A stretch of 64,000 bases of DNA from Adenophora triphylla var. japonica (lineage: Eukaryota > Streptophyta > Magnoliopsida > Asterales > Campanulaceae). The notes under the pieces are model-generated. The model did no database searches. It saw nothing but the letters and a program-made list of their open reading frames with translations, and had not been told where the DNA came from. Every line of letters begins with the position of its first letter. Position 1 is the stretch's first letter. Where the stretch lies: positions 23,944-87,943 of the forward strand of contig JAFEMH010007482.1 of the NCBI GenBank assembly GCA_022495995.1. The letters are read 5' to 3'. A program made the position numbers and the translations under genes. This document shows, one piece after another, positions 54,406-64,000 of this stretch.

Positions 54406-54974
54406 TGTTGGGATAGAAGACCAACCGTACTAGACTTCGAAGCAAAAAGGGTTGGAAATTTCGTCTAAAGTTGCTGGAGGTGAGGGCGGCCGCGCAGGTG
54501 GTGAGCGCGACCGCGCACCTGGACCGCAAGTGATGCTCGGAGAAGCTTATTCCTGCGCGACCGCGCTGAAGGGAGTGAGCGACCGCGCTGGTTGGCCGAG
54601 GATGGTGATTGTTTCTCGTTTGCTGAGGGCGACCGCGCTTATAGTGTGCGCGGCCGCGTTGTTGACGGGGGAGGAAAATCCTGGGCCGGGTTTTATACGT
54701 AATTTAGGGAACCCTTGTCCATCTAGGGCTTGGTTTTACTCCCTACTATATATTATAAGTGGTATTCCGCCCCTAGACTTGTTGTAACACATATTTTACA
54801 TACATAGTGCAAGATCCTGGCTTGGTAGTGCCCCCAGACGTAGCCAATTAAATTGGTGAACTGGGTAAACAATTTCTCTTGTCTTTTCTGTGCTTTTGAT
54901 TTTCTTTTGCTTTGTTTGTGTGCGATTATTATTCTTGTGGTTTGCTTGGTTTGTGGAGGGCCATATTCACAACA
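54406..54974 (+). repeat. Copia-3 3' LTR
   Basis: 569 bp, TGTTGGGAT...TTCACAACA. It carries three pairs of GCGRCCGCGC boxes at 54486/54507, 54557/54579 and 54629/54650; starts within pairs are 21, 22 and 21 bases apart (the last box ends in T). TATATATTATAAG near 54746 is the likely TATA region. Confidence 0.94.
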
Positions 54975-55031
54975 GGGTGAAGCTCTTTCAAATATTGGTC
55001 CTTTAGCTATTGTTAATTCGCTCTTTGAAAA
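54975..55031 (+). repeat. 57-bp flanking duplication, right copy
   Basis: Identical to 49821-49877; starts directly after the LTR end ACAACA and continues into the old coding-like sequence (TTTTGGATATCC). Confidence 0.95.
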
Positions 55032-55852
55032 TTTTGGATATCCTTCATCCTGCAATCGAAAATACAAGTACCTTTAGCCGACCGGAACAGGCTGTTGTTT
55101 ATTATGCACTTGAAGATGATTATGGCCTTGAAGATGATTACTATGGCCTTGAAGATGTGTACACCTCTATTAATTGAAAATATAAGTCTTTCAAAAATAA
55201 GCCTTTCAAAGTAGAATACAAGAAAGGGGGGGGGGTGTAGATAACCTCGTTAGCCTGCTTTCTTTTTTCATTCTTTATTGTTTGAGCTGAGGCATTATAT
55301 ATCTCTCCTTAGATCATCTCCAACAGTTTATTTCAAATTTTATTTCAAAACATCAAAATGGTGCAATTTCAGCACCAAATATTTCACACCATCTCCAACA
55401 GCTTGCTTCAAATTTTGCACCAATTAAGAATCTTTACAGTATATGCTTGTTATTTCATTTAATTAAAATTTTTTTCATTAATTATATTTAATATTATTCA
55501 AATTACATTATATTAAATAGTATGCCATAAAATTTAAATAAGACAATTAATAACTATAAATAAATAAATTTAAAATAAAAATTTATTAGAAAAAACATTA
55601 AAATAGATAATTAAAATAAAATGCTTCAAAATACAAATTGGATAATTTTGCTTAAATGAAAAATAATTAAATTTCATAATATAAATAATAAATTTTAAAT
55701 TAAAATATATATCATCTTTGTCTCAATTAAAAAAAAATGTTAATTCATTTTGAGACGAAGGAGGGATTTTTTCTCATTTAATTCATTTTTAAATTTTTAT
55801 TTACAAATATGACTTACTGTTCAAACTTTTGACCAAAGTGTCCCACTTTTTG
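55032..55852. other. AT-rich filler with small repeats
   Basis: The first bases continue the old target sequence. TGGCCTTGAAGATG(A/T) repeats three times near 55100-55160, a run of eight to nine G lies near 55228-55236, and TCTCCAACAG is repeated (55318, 55392) in a MITE-like context. A possible MITE right end (GAGACGAAGGAGGGA) is near 55751. No gene. Confidence 0.45.
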
Positions 55853-56040
55853 AAACTCACTACACCGTGTAGCGAGTTTGACTTGGCCCGGTCAAACTCG
55901 CTACACGATGTAGCGAGTTCCATGCAATTAGGGTTTACAGTTTGTAATTAATTAGGGCAATTAATTAACGTGAAACTCGCTACAAAGTGTAGCGAGTTTG
56001 ACCTGTCACAGTCAAACTCGCTACACCGTGTAGCGAGTTT
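55853..56040. repeat. Left palindrome pair array (CTCGCTACAC-GTGTAGCGAG)
   Basis: Four 26-27-bp palindromes lie at 55853-55879, 55894-55919, 55973-55999 and 56014-56040. They form two pairs 41 bases apart. Within a pair the spacers (GTTTGAC...GTCAAAC) are also inverted, so each pair is one larger fold-back. Confidence 0.88.
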
Positions 56041-56175
56041 CTCTTTAATAAATTGCCTAGCTAAGTTTTCCAGATTCATTTATCTTCCTCTCCTCCTCTC
56101 CCTTGTTCATTCATTCTCTCGTATCCTCCTCGCAACCCTCAATCTTCTCAATACAAATTCTATTAAACACAAAAA

Positions 56176-57076
56176 ATGGATCCTAGAGAGCAGTGTTTTT
56201 TTTTTCCGCGGTGAATCCTCCTCTTCATCGCGTGTTATTCCTGATCCCGCCAGTGCCGTAGAGTCCGCCATGCGCCAGAGAAATCTCGACCGTCAGAGCT
56301 TATCTTCGCAACAAACCCCGATCGCAACCCAAGAGTATATACGGAGAGCGATCGAAGATCCGGTGAAGGATGAAGCTTTTCAAGACGGTCATTGGCTCTC
56401 TGCATTGGAATTTCTCACTGAAGCCGGTACATATTATCCGTTGAGCTCTATCAAGAAGAAATATCATACTGTTAACAGAGTGGATCAGGTATAATATCAA
56501 GATTAATTATAGTTAAATGTGTGTTCACTTTGATTGATTTTTTACATTTATGTATGTTCAATTAGGTTGTTGCTGTTATCAAGTCCTGCACACCAAATGA
56601 TCTTGGTGATCTCTGGGTGACTTTAAAGGTTAGGATATGAGCTTAGTATGCTTTCTATCATGGGTGAAATGTATTTTGAGTTACTATCTGGGATAAAATT
56701 ATTAGGATCCTACGGATACCATAGATGCTTCCATTCATCATAAAGTGACTGAGAGTGAATTTGGAAAAGATATATCTGTCGGTTCTGTTCTGATACTTCA
56801 GAATGTATGATATATTAATTAGTGGAAGTCAGTACACATTGAAATCATCATTAATGCTTCCATCTAATTATTTGTTTTGAAATATTTAGGTTGTTGTTTG
56901 GGCCCCTAACCCATCATGATCAGCACGTTATCTTAACATCACACTCCTTAATGTCTTTAAGATACATATTTTCTTATTTTTACTGAATTGTTGGAATCAT
57001 ATAGTAAATAATGTTAAACTCATTTGTTTTGTAGGTATTTCCTAAGAACGATGAAGTTAATCTGGCTGAATTCTAA
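56176..57076 (+). pseudogene. HROB-like homologous-recombination OB-fold gene, broken copy
   Basis: Five exon blocks with plant splice borders: about 56176-56488 (MDP start, IPDPASAVESAMRQRN, TQEYIRRAIEDP, WLSALEFL), 56566-56628 (VVAVIKSCTPNDLGDLWVTL), 56706-56804 (DPTDTIDASIHHKVTES, GKDISVGSVLILQN), 56890-56961 (VVVWAPNPS, then SARYLNITLLNVFK), 57035-57076 (VFPKNDEVNLAEF, stop). This is the DUF4539/HROB OB-fold family, which in animals recruits the MCM8-MCM9 helicase in recombination; plant homologues are known. Defects: a frame slip in the T-run near 56191-56201, TGA at 56917-56919, and a lost GT donor after 56961. Introns are kept, so it is not a processed copy. Confidence 0.78.
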
Positions 57077-57224
57077 GCCCATTTTGTTTACTTGAATTTT
57101 CTAAATGTTTAAATTAATTAATGTAAGATTTTCTACGTGACCTGGATGTCGTCACTAACTTGATTATATTTATTTTAATGTTATTTTAGTTTTTAAAAAT
57201 TATTTGGTACATTTTGTGTTTGGT

Positions 57225-57450
57225 TTTGTTGCAATTTTTCCTGTCATCATTATTTTTAACACATGTAAAAAAAAAGTTTTTAAACAAAAACATAATTCAG
57301 CAACATGTCATCATTTATTCTAACAAATGTAAAAAAAATATTTTAAACAAAAACATAATTCAGCAACATGTCATCATTTTTTTAACACATGTAATTTTTT
57401 TTATAAACAAAAACATAATTCAGTAACACATGTGAAACAAAAGAAAAGAT
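57225..57450 (+). repeat. Tandem repeat of about 66 bp
   Basis: Three and a half units share AACAAAAACATAATTCAGCA and ACATGTCATCATT with variable A/T runs. The plus-strand frame 57214-57426 is a translation of this repeat. Confidence 0.82.
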
Positions 57451-57550
57451 TGTAAACAAAAACATAATAATTCATGAAGAAGAGTTGACGTTGAATATAT
57501 TACTGTATCCGTCCCACTTCAAGGGTCCAATCTTTTTTTTATGTTAGTAC

Positions 57551-57707
57551 GAAGGTATTTTGAGCAATAATTTGAAGTTATTTAATTATTCAAATTAAAA
57601 TTTAAAAGTTGTTATTGATATACCATTATATGTACTACAAGTAACAATTTTTAGATATTCATTATGATAACTAAATTAACCTATATTTATTGCTCAAAAT
57701 ACCTTCG
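57551..57707. repeat. 20-bp perfect inverted repeat (MITE-like)
   Basis: GAAGGTATTTTGAGCAATAA at 57551-57570 is exactly mirrored at 57688-57707, with an AT-rich loop. Flanks TATCCGTCCCACTTC (57507) and GAAAAAAAGGG suggest a degenerate Stowaway-like MITE of about 230 bp. Confidence 0.65.
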
Positions 57708-57777
57708 CGAACGAAAAAAAGGGAAATAAGAAAGGTTGAATCGAAGGAAATTATTGGAGTGGACAAACTCTGACTTA

Positions 57778-57840
57778 AAATCGCTACACCGTGTAGCGAT
57801 TTCAACTTTAATGAAACTCGCTACACGGTGTAGCGAGTTT
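57778..57840. repeat. Right palindrome pair (TCGCTACAC-GTGTAGCGA)
   Basis: Two palindromes at 57778-57802 and 57814-57840 match the left array in core sequence. They lie about 700 bp beyond the HROB-like stop codon, so the pseudogene sits between them. Confidence 0.87.
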
Positions 57841-57959
57841 AAGTCAGAGATTCCACTTTCCAGTTACTGAAGTTCAATTTCTAGCCAGCATAAAGTATCA
57901 AATTTCCTTCTCTCTCAATAATCGCAATTTCTTTCTTCGTAATATTTTGTGTGTACCTC

Positions 57960-59985
57960 ATATGCATAAATCTCTTATTTCTATTCGTTGATTTTCTGCC
58001 GATAACAATGGTTTCTTTGAATTTGACGGGTGTGGTTTTTGTGTGAAGGACAATATCACGAGGTGGACTATTCTCTTTGGCAGTAGCCCGAAAGGCCTCT
58101 ACACTCTTCGGTTTGATTCTTCGGCTCGGATCAATCCCCTAGCTCTAGTTGGTGAGCGTGCATCTTCATCCTCCTGGCATGCTCGCCTTGGTCATCCCTC
58201 ATCTCAGGTTTTTTAGTCTTTGGTCAATAAAGTCCACTTACCTTTTAGTGGCTCTATTTCTCATTCCAAGTGTTATATTTGTCTGTTAGGAAAATCTAGT
58301 AACTTACCTTTTGTTTATCGTAGTTTCAATTATACTGTTCCTTTGCATTTACTTCACCTAGATGTATGGGGTCCCTCCCCAATTACTACTAATAGTGGTT
58401 TCGCTACTATCTTAGTATTGTTGATGATTTTTCTCGTTATGTTTGGATTTTTCCCTTGATTCGTAAACCTGTTGTATTGGATGTATTTACTACTTTTAAA
58501 CTTCAAATTGAAAATCAACTAAGTCGTAAAATTTCTGCCATTCATACTATCAAAACAATACAAACTGATGGTGGAGGTGAATTAGTGAATAAACAATTCT
58601 TGGCTTTTCTCAAACAACATGGTATTAAACATCAATATACTTGTCCCTACACGTACCCCACAAAAGAATGGAACGGTAGAACGTAAGCATCGCCATATAG
58701 TTGACATGGGACTTTGTTTATTGGCAAAATCGGGTATTTCTCAATCTTATTGGTTTGTAGCTTTCAACACGGCAGTATATTTGATTAATCGGTTGCCTAT
58801 GAGAAAATTGGGTTATATTTCATCGTCTCATAAGTTACTCAAAAAGGTCCCGGCTTATTCGATACTTAAAACCTTTGGTTGCTTTTGTTTTCCTCATTTA
58901 GTTCTATACAACCGCCACAAACTTATGCCCAAATCTACACCATGCATTTTTCTTGGGTATGACAATTTTCGAAAAGGCTATCGATGCCTTGATCCATCCA
59001 TCGGGAAATTATATGTGCGACGACATGTTTTGTTTGACGAAAATTATTTTCCTATGCTTCACAGGTCAAGCACTATTTCTGATCCTAGCCTAGCTGCAAC
59101 TGGACAAACGGTTCTGAATCACTCTAGATCTATCTTTCCAGCAAGTGACCCGAATTCACTTGAACAACCTTCTTTTCTTCAACACAAGGCACCAGCAATC
59201 TTTGAGCCCAATTTGCCATGCTTCGCAAGACAGCCTAAATCTACCTACTCACCGGCTGCACCTTCTTCTTCAACTGCACCAGAGAATTTGAGCCAGCCCG
59301 TGACTCAAGAAACTATTCCAGCTGAACCTACCGCAACAAGGCTGCCTAATGATCCTCAATCTATTCTCTCACATCCTCCTACTTACCAGGTTAGCAGCTT
59401 TTCTGGTCCAACAACTACTCAATCCAACTTGCCTGCTACAAGACCAATAGAAGCAGCCTCTCACCCAATCACCAGCTCTAAAGCAGGTATCTTTAAGCCA
59501 AAATTTATTGTTGATATGGCTGCTTGCTCATCTCCTTCGAATCTTCCATCTACAGTGGGTACCTTACGTCACCCACTCCCCATTATTTTGGCAGCAATTG
59601 TTCCTGAGGCTTTGGAGTTTGAGCCCAAAACTCTTAAACAAGCAGCTCCCCATGATCACTTGCAGCGTGCAATACATGATGATCAACTCTCAGATATGCA
59701 CAAGAATGGTATGTGGACCTTAGTACCACGTCTTCCTTCCATGAACATTATTGGTAATAGATGGATCTTTAAGGTTAAGAAAAAGGCAGATGGCACAATT
59801 GATAGACATAAAGCACGCCTTGTGGCACAGGGTTTTTACCAACAAGAGGGTGTCAATTATGATGATCATTTAGTCCGGTCATGAAACCGGCTACTATCCG
59901 TACTCTTCTAGCTCTAGCTCACTCTCGCTCCTGACCGTTATAGCAGTTAGATGTTCGAAATGCCTTTCTTGTTGGTGATTTTAGT
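57960..59985 (+). pseudogene. Copia-4 fragment: protease end, integrase, RT start
   Basis: It begins in the protease-integrase linker (SLISIR, FSADNNG). The zinc region SSWHARLGHPSSQ ... CYICLLGKSSNLPF follows, then the core LLHLDVWGPSPI, IQTDGGGELVNKQF, KHRHIVDMGLCLLA, the GYDNFRKGYRCLDP chromatin-side part and a long Pro/Ser/Thr linker. The RT start (WTLVPRLPSMNIIGNRWIF, RHKARLVAQGFYQQEGVNYD) breaks off at NAFLVGD near 59984. One stop (58216) and four to five frame changes occur. No LTR is seen at either end, so this is a truncated internal fragment. Confidence 0.88.
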
Positions 59986-60440
59986 GTCATCAACTATTTT
60001 ATGTAATTGTGATTTACTAGAGACCAATGCAATTTCATATTAAGCTCGGATACGAGTATGGAAAAGTGTGGAGTGCACACTCGTTTGAGTTAATATGTTT
60101 TCGACCACGATAAAAGACACAACGGTTGGTTGACAGTTGTAACTGTTGGATGACAACCGTCTGTAACTGCTAACTGCCATCTGTTTATAAACAGATTTTG
60201 GTTTCATTTGAAAGAAACGAAAATTAAAACCAATTCTCTAAGTTTTCGATCTGTCTTCTTTGCCTAGAAACAGAGTGTGTGATTGTCTTATCCCAATAGA
60301 GATTTCGTGTAACCCAGGCAATAAGGGTCGAAATACTTTATTTGGAAATTGGATTATACACGATTCAATCATATATCCAGGATTATCATCACACACGAAA
60401 CCCAATTTCTAACAATCAAATAAAGTATTTTGTGATAATC
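59986..60440 (+). other. Leader/LTR-like sequence of another copia element
   Basis: Starts abruptly after the Copia-4 RT. It runs directly up to a copia gag start and contains TTTATAAACAG, so it is probably LTR or leader. CAATAGAGATTTCGTGTAAC and GAAACCCAATTTCTAACAAT are in this part, but no second LTR copy is in the window to define borders. Confidence 0.45.
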
Positions 60441-60655
60441 ATGCCTGGAGGAAGTACTGTGAAGGAGATGACGACTAAATTTGGGAAACTGGATAAGTTT
60501 GAAGGGCATGATTTTAGACGTTGGCAGAAGAAGATGCACTTCCTTTAGACAACGTTAAAAGTTGTGTATGTTCTGTCCACCCCTATACCAGATTTGTTGG
60601 AGGATGATAATTTGTAAGCAGTCAGACGCAGATCGAAGTGGGAAAACGATGAATA
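60441..60655 (+). pseudogene. Copia gag start, joined to gypsy sequence
   Basis: MPGGSTVKEMTTKFGKLDKF, EGHDFRRWQKKMHFL, then TLKVVYVLSTPIPDLLEDDN and RSKWENDEYI are the first about 70 codons of a plant copia gag, with two stops. At about 60656 the reading changes within a few bases to a gypsy RT thumb (FDRLREHSMRLNPPKCSFGV), so this is a chimeric junction. Confidence 0.82.
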
Positions 60656-63202
60656 CATCGATTTGAGGAAATTCTTCGACCGTCTCAGAGAACATTCCAT
60701 GAGGCTGAACCCACCTAAATGCTCCTTCGGCGTCAAGCGAGGCAAGGTGTTGGAGTACATGGTAACAGAACGGGGAATTGAAGTGGACCTGCAGAAGATC
60801 AAAGCCATAGTTGAGATGAAGCCGCCTCGAACATTGACATAAGTCAAATCTTTCATGGGAAGGCTGCAGTACATAAGCCGCTTCGTGAATCAATTGACCA
60901 CCATCTGCAAGCCTATCTTTAAGCTGATGAAGAAGAGCACATCCACTGAATGGAACCCAGAATGCCAGCTTGCTTTTGAGAAGATCAAGGCATACCTTGT
61001 GAATCCTCCGATCCTTTGCCCCCTTCATCGGCAAAAGCCACTACTGCTATACCTAACTGTCACAGACATAACAATTGGGCACAGGAGAAGAAAGACTCCA
61101 AAATTGAAAGTTCCATCTATTTTGTGAGCAGAAAGCTACAGGGCAGCTAACTCAACTATTCAGTTTGCGAGAAAACCTGCGCATGTCTAGTATGGGTAGT
61201 GGGAAAGTTGAAGCACTACATCCAGTCTAACTCAGTGCACTTGGTCTCGAAACTGGACCCCATCAAGTACTTGTTCGACAAGCGCTCCCTCTCCATGAGA
61301 TTGGAAAAATGGTCGTTCTTTCTGGCCGAATACGACATCACTTATGTGACGAGGAAATCTGTGAAAGGACGGGTAATGGCAGACCAAATGGCTGACTTCC
61401 CAAGTGATGAATGCCAAGGACCTGAACCTCAATTCCCTGATGAAGGAATTTTCATTCTAGAAGGAGAAAATCGCTGGCAACTCTTCTTTGACGGGGCAGC
61501 TAACAAGCGGGGGAACGGGATAGGAATGCTCTTGGTCGACCCCACTGATGAACATACTCCCATAGCCATAAAGCTCAACTTTGAGGTCAGTTATAATGCT
61601 GGAGGCAGCCATGGAAAGGAACATCAAGGAGTTGGAAGTATACGGTGACTCTACCCTCATCATCAACCAAGTGTCCAACAAGTGGAAAACAATTGAGCTA
61701 GGCTTGCAAAAGTATCACGCCTATATGGAAGACCTCGTAGCCCAGTTCAAAGAGGTCAGCTTCCACTACCTGCCCAGAGACCGCAACGGGTTCGCAGATG
61801 CCCTGGCTACACTGGCCTCTCTTGTTGAAATACCCGAAGGAAAATCAGTTAAACCCTTCAGGGTTGGAAGAAGAGAAAACCCAGCCTACCGTTTTGAGAT
61901 TGAAGCAGAGAGGGAACCAGTAGATGACCCGTGGTATGCTCAAATCTATCGATACTTAAAAAGCGGTGAAGCTTCCTTAAAAAATGAAGACGGGGAATAC
62001 AAAGAAGGGATCAAGGCAAAAAGTATGATGGCTCTGAAACGTCTGGCTTCCCACTACGTCCTTTTAGGAGATACGCTGTACAAAAAATGCTACCGGGGTC
62101 CCCTCTTACGCTGTATCAGCAAACAAAAGGCTGCCGAGCTAATGAATGAAGTACATGGTGGTACCTGTGGCCCCCACATGAATGCTCGAGCCTTAATGCA
62201 GGTCATCCTGAGAATGGGCTATTTCTGGATCTCTATGGAGACGGATTGGATTCAGTTCGTAAGAAGCTGCGACAAATGTCAACGCTATTCAAATCTCGAC
62301 CATTTGCCTCCACACGACCTCTACTGCATGACAACCCCTTAGCCTTTTGTTACCTTGGGAATCGACATCATCGGCAAGGTTACACCACCAGGAAGCAACG
62401 GTCACGAGTTTGTCCTGGTAGCCATAGACTATTTCACCAAATGGGTCGAGGCTAAGTCTTACAAAGTCCTCAATTCCAAGAAGGTGGCCCTCTTTATCAA
62501 AGAAAACATCATGTGCAGATACGGGTCGCCAGCTGAAGTGATTTCTGACAATGGTTCTCATTTCGAAGGGGAATGCGACAGATTATTGGCAGTGTTCAAA
62601 ATAACTCGTCACAAGTCATCCCCTTATCGACCCCAAACCAATGGCGCCATTGAAGCAGCAAACAAGACTCTAGAAAACATCATCAGAAAGATGGATGTCC
62701 GAGGCAGATATTGGCCAGACAAGCTCCACCTTGCCCTCTGGGGATGCAGGACATCCGTCAGAACTACCACAGGGGAAATGCCATTTGCCCTCACTTACGG
62801 AATGGAGGCCATGCTCCCAATCGAATTGGAAATTCCCTCGCTTTGCGTGTTGTTGGAAAATTAGATCAACAAAGTCGAATGGCTCTAGAGTTGCCACGAC
62901 GAGTTGGCCTTGCTAGATGAACGTCGTCTAAAAGCCATGGAACACACCCGAGCTTACCAAGCAAGAATGACCAGAGCCTTTGACAAGAAAGTAAAACATC
63001 GGGACATTCGAGAAGGCAACCTCGTGCTAAAAGAGAAGCCTCCGAACCACACCAATCCACTTGGCAAATGGGAGCCCGTCTGGATCGGACCCTATGTAGT
63101 CCAGAAGATCTTTTCTGGAGGAGCCATGCAGCTCGCAGACTTAGATGGAAACCCCTTCGTGCATCCAGTGAACGGAGACAAGCTCCGCAGATACTATGCC
63201 TG
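60656..63202 (+). pseudogene. Gypsy-2 (Tat-type) pol fragment: RT end, two RNases H, integrase
   Basis: RT C-terminal part (LNPPKCSFGVKRGKVLEYMV, EWNPECQLAFEKIKAYLVNP), RNase H (about 61199-61400: LEKWSFFLAEYDITYVTRKS), the second RNase H (FFDGAANKRGNGIGMLLVDP; VYGDSTLIINQVSNKWKT; LPRDRNGFADALATLASL), integrase zinc region (VHGGTCGPHMNARALM ... CDKCQRYSN) and core (LGIDIIGKVTPPG, VISDNGSHFEGEC, TNGAIEAANKTLEN). The three catalytic acids D-D-E are all present, unlike Gypsy-1. The C-terminal part (GKWEPVWIGPYVV, NGDKLRRYYA) ends at 63200-63202. Stops include 62340-62342, 62862-62864 and a further TAG near 62886; frame changes occur near 61120 and 61600. Confidence 0.9.
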
Positions 63203-63660
63203 AAGATCGAGTCATTTCCCCTCAAAGGTGCTAAAAGAGTAATACCCAACCAGGTTGAAAACCCAAAAGGGCGGCCTAGGTAAAAAACAGGGTTGCACTT
63301 CTCTCGTCCCACTCTCTACCTACCCATTCTAAAAAAAAGAGGAAAAACAAATTCATAGGGTCGAACTACGGAGACCTGAGCCCCTTAGTCTACTTGTAAG
63401 AGGGGAACGTAGGCAGCCGGAAACGGTTTGGTCTAAAACATAAATAAACATCATTTTTTGTCATCAACACAATGACCACATCACAGTTGCGTTTCGAAAA
63501 ACTCTAATGCAATTCACCTATTCATTACAGTTAAAAACTTCTTGATGAGTTCAAGCCCAGTGTACTCTTAAACTCACAACTGAGCTAAAAGAAAAGACAT
63601 ATAAAAATACATAATTAAAAACTAATGTGCCTGCAGGGATGATTAGTGGATACTCAAGGG
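63203..63660. other. Gypsy-2 3' region, non-coding
   Basis: Between integrase and the antisense ORF. Contains TAAGAGGGGAACGTAGGCAG and AT-rich stretches; no terminal repeat is reached before the window ends. Confidence 0.5.
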
Positions 63661-63661
63661 T

Positions 63662-63994
63662 CTAGCCACTAGTGCCAGCGTCTCCCTCTGTCCTCCTCCG
63701 TCTCTTCCCACCATGCCTCGTGTTCTTCCTAGGCACGGGAATGATGTCCGTCCTCCCCCTCCCTAACTCTGGCAAGGGGGCAGGGTCCATCAAGCCTGCC
63801 TCTATCAAAGCTATGGTCGCCTGGGCTTCGTCTCTAATCTCCTGCCTCCTGGGTAGCGTCATAGGAACCCTGTCTCTCTGACGTTCCACTCTCACCTCAC
63901 AGTCAAACATATCATCTCCACTCCTGTCATATGGGCTAGCCCTCGTCTCAGCTCTCCTCAATACTGAAACAGGGACGTCTTCTGGTCCCACCAT
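63662..63994 (-). CDS. Antisense ORF behind Gypsy-2 integrase
   Basis: 110 codons on the minus strand starting MVGPEDVPVSVLRRAETR and ending GGKRRRRTEGDAGTSG. It is rich in Arg, Asp and Pro and open without stops. It lies about 460 bp beyond the integrase stop in opposite orientation, the same relative place as the antisense gene of Gypsy-1, to which I see no clear sequence similarity. It is probably the last exon or C-terminal part of a longer antisense gene cut by the window edge. Function unknown. Confidence 0.5.
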   Translation of the reverse strand: MVGPEDVPVSVLRRAETRASPYDRSGDDMFDCEVRVERQRDRVPMTLPRRQEIRDEAQATIALIEAGLMDPAPLPELGRGRTDIIPVPRKNTRHGGKRRRRTEGDAGTSG

Positions 63995-64000
63995 GGCCTC

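Larger units (their letters stand above)
49896..54974 (+). mobile_element. Copia-3, Tork/Tnt1-like element with truncated 5' LTR
   Basis: The 3' LTR is 569 bp (TGTTGGGAT...TTCACAACA). The 5' LTR lacks the first 113 bp and begins at CTGGACCGC. Internal order is primer site, gag-protease-integrase, RT, RNase H, purine tract GGTGGGAGAT, LTR. The polyprotein phrases closely follow the Tnt1/Tork type. The shared LTR parts are about 98% alike, so it is recent. A few frameshifts inactivate it. The flanking duplication is 57 bp instead of 5 bp, which speaks against ordinary integrase-made insertion. Confidence 0.93.

Overview
The window looks like heterochromatic or intergenic DNA of a flowering plant, probably a eudicot. 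It is AT-rich and packed with Ty1-copia and Ty3-gypsy elements using plant-type primer sites (TGGTATCAGAGC). It also holds many Stowaway-type MITEs (CTCCCTCCGTCCC ends, TA target duplications), a CACTA element, a small Helitron, a hAT MITE and a LINE. Fragments of plant genes (a SOC1-like MADS box, a plant RNFT-type RING protein, an HROB-type OB-fold protein) also occur. The species cannot be fixed from the sequence. I see no intact ordinary host gene, no functional RNA gene and no CRISPR array; nearly every coding stretch is a broken transposon gene or a gene fragment.

Layout. 1-402: GATATCC palindromic repeats. 403-6758: decayed Copia-1 with both LTRs and duplication AAACT. 6764-13035: AT-rich filler with eight or more Stowaway-type MITEs, local tandem duplications and a Helitron-like 3' end. 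13041-25508: nearly complete Tat-clade gypsy (Gypsy-1, LTRs about 2% diverged, duplication ATGAT) with sense gag-pol and a three-exon antisense gene. 25514-30436: filler with a poly(A)-ended insertion bounded by a 13-bp direct repeat, a 63-bp satellite, a 168-bp Helitron, a hAT MITE and a Stowaway MITE. 30437-42247: Copia-2 (duplication CGCGG) carrying a 5.4-kb CACTA element (35628-41008, duplication ATA) inserted in its pol. 43139-46312: a MITE-like repeat interrupted by a rearranged three-LTR Copia-5. 47326-49572: a LINE remnant with ORF1 only. 49896-54974: Copia-3 (Tork/Tnt1-like) with a truncated 5' LTR and a 57-bp flanking duplication. 55853-57840: an HROB-like pseudogene between arrays of palindromes. 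57960-64000: fragments of Copia-4, a further copia leader/gag, and a second Tat-type gypsy, again with an antisense ORF behind its integrase.

How the parts relate. Relative ages can be read from nesting: CACTA is younger than Copia-2; Copia-5 is younger than its MITE; a Stowaway MITE is younger than the LINE; the LINE and Copia-3 both sit in one older, unidentified coding-like sequence. None of the autonomous elements looks active: Gypsy-1 has stops and changed protease and integrase catalytic residues, Copia-2 has lost the RT YVDD core, and Copia-3 has a one-base deletion at its integrase glutamate.

The strongest candidates for something new are: (1) the antisense gene of Gypsy-1, whose two introns keep frame exactly; (2) the palindromic three-LTR Copia-5, which still integrated with a clean 5-bp duplication; (3) the CACTA element carrying MADS-box and RING exons; (4) three pairs of 10-bp GC-rich boxes at 21-22 bp spacing, found in two different copia families; and (5) the 57-bp duplication and fold-back at the truncated end of Copia-3.
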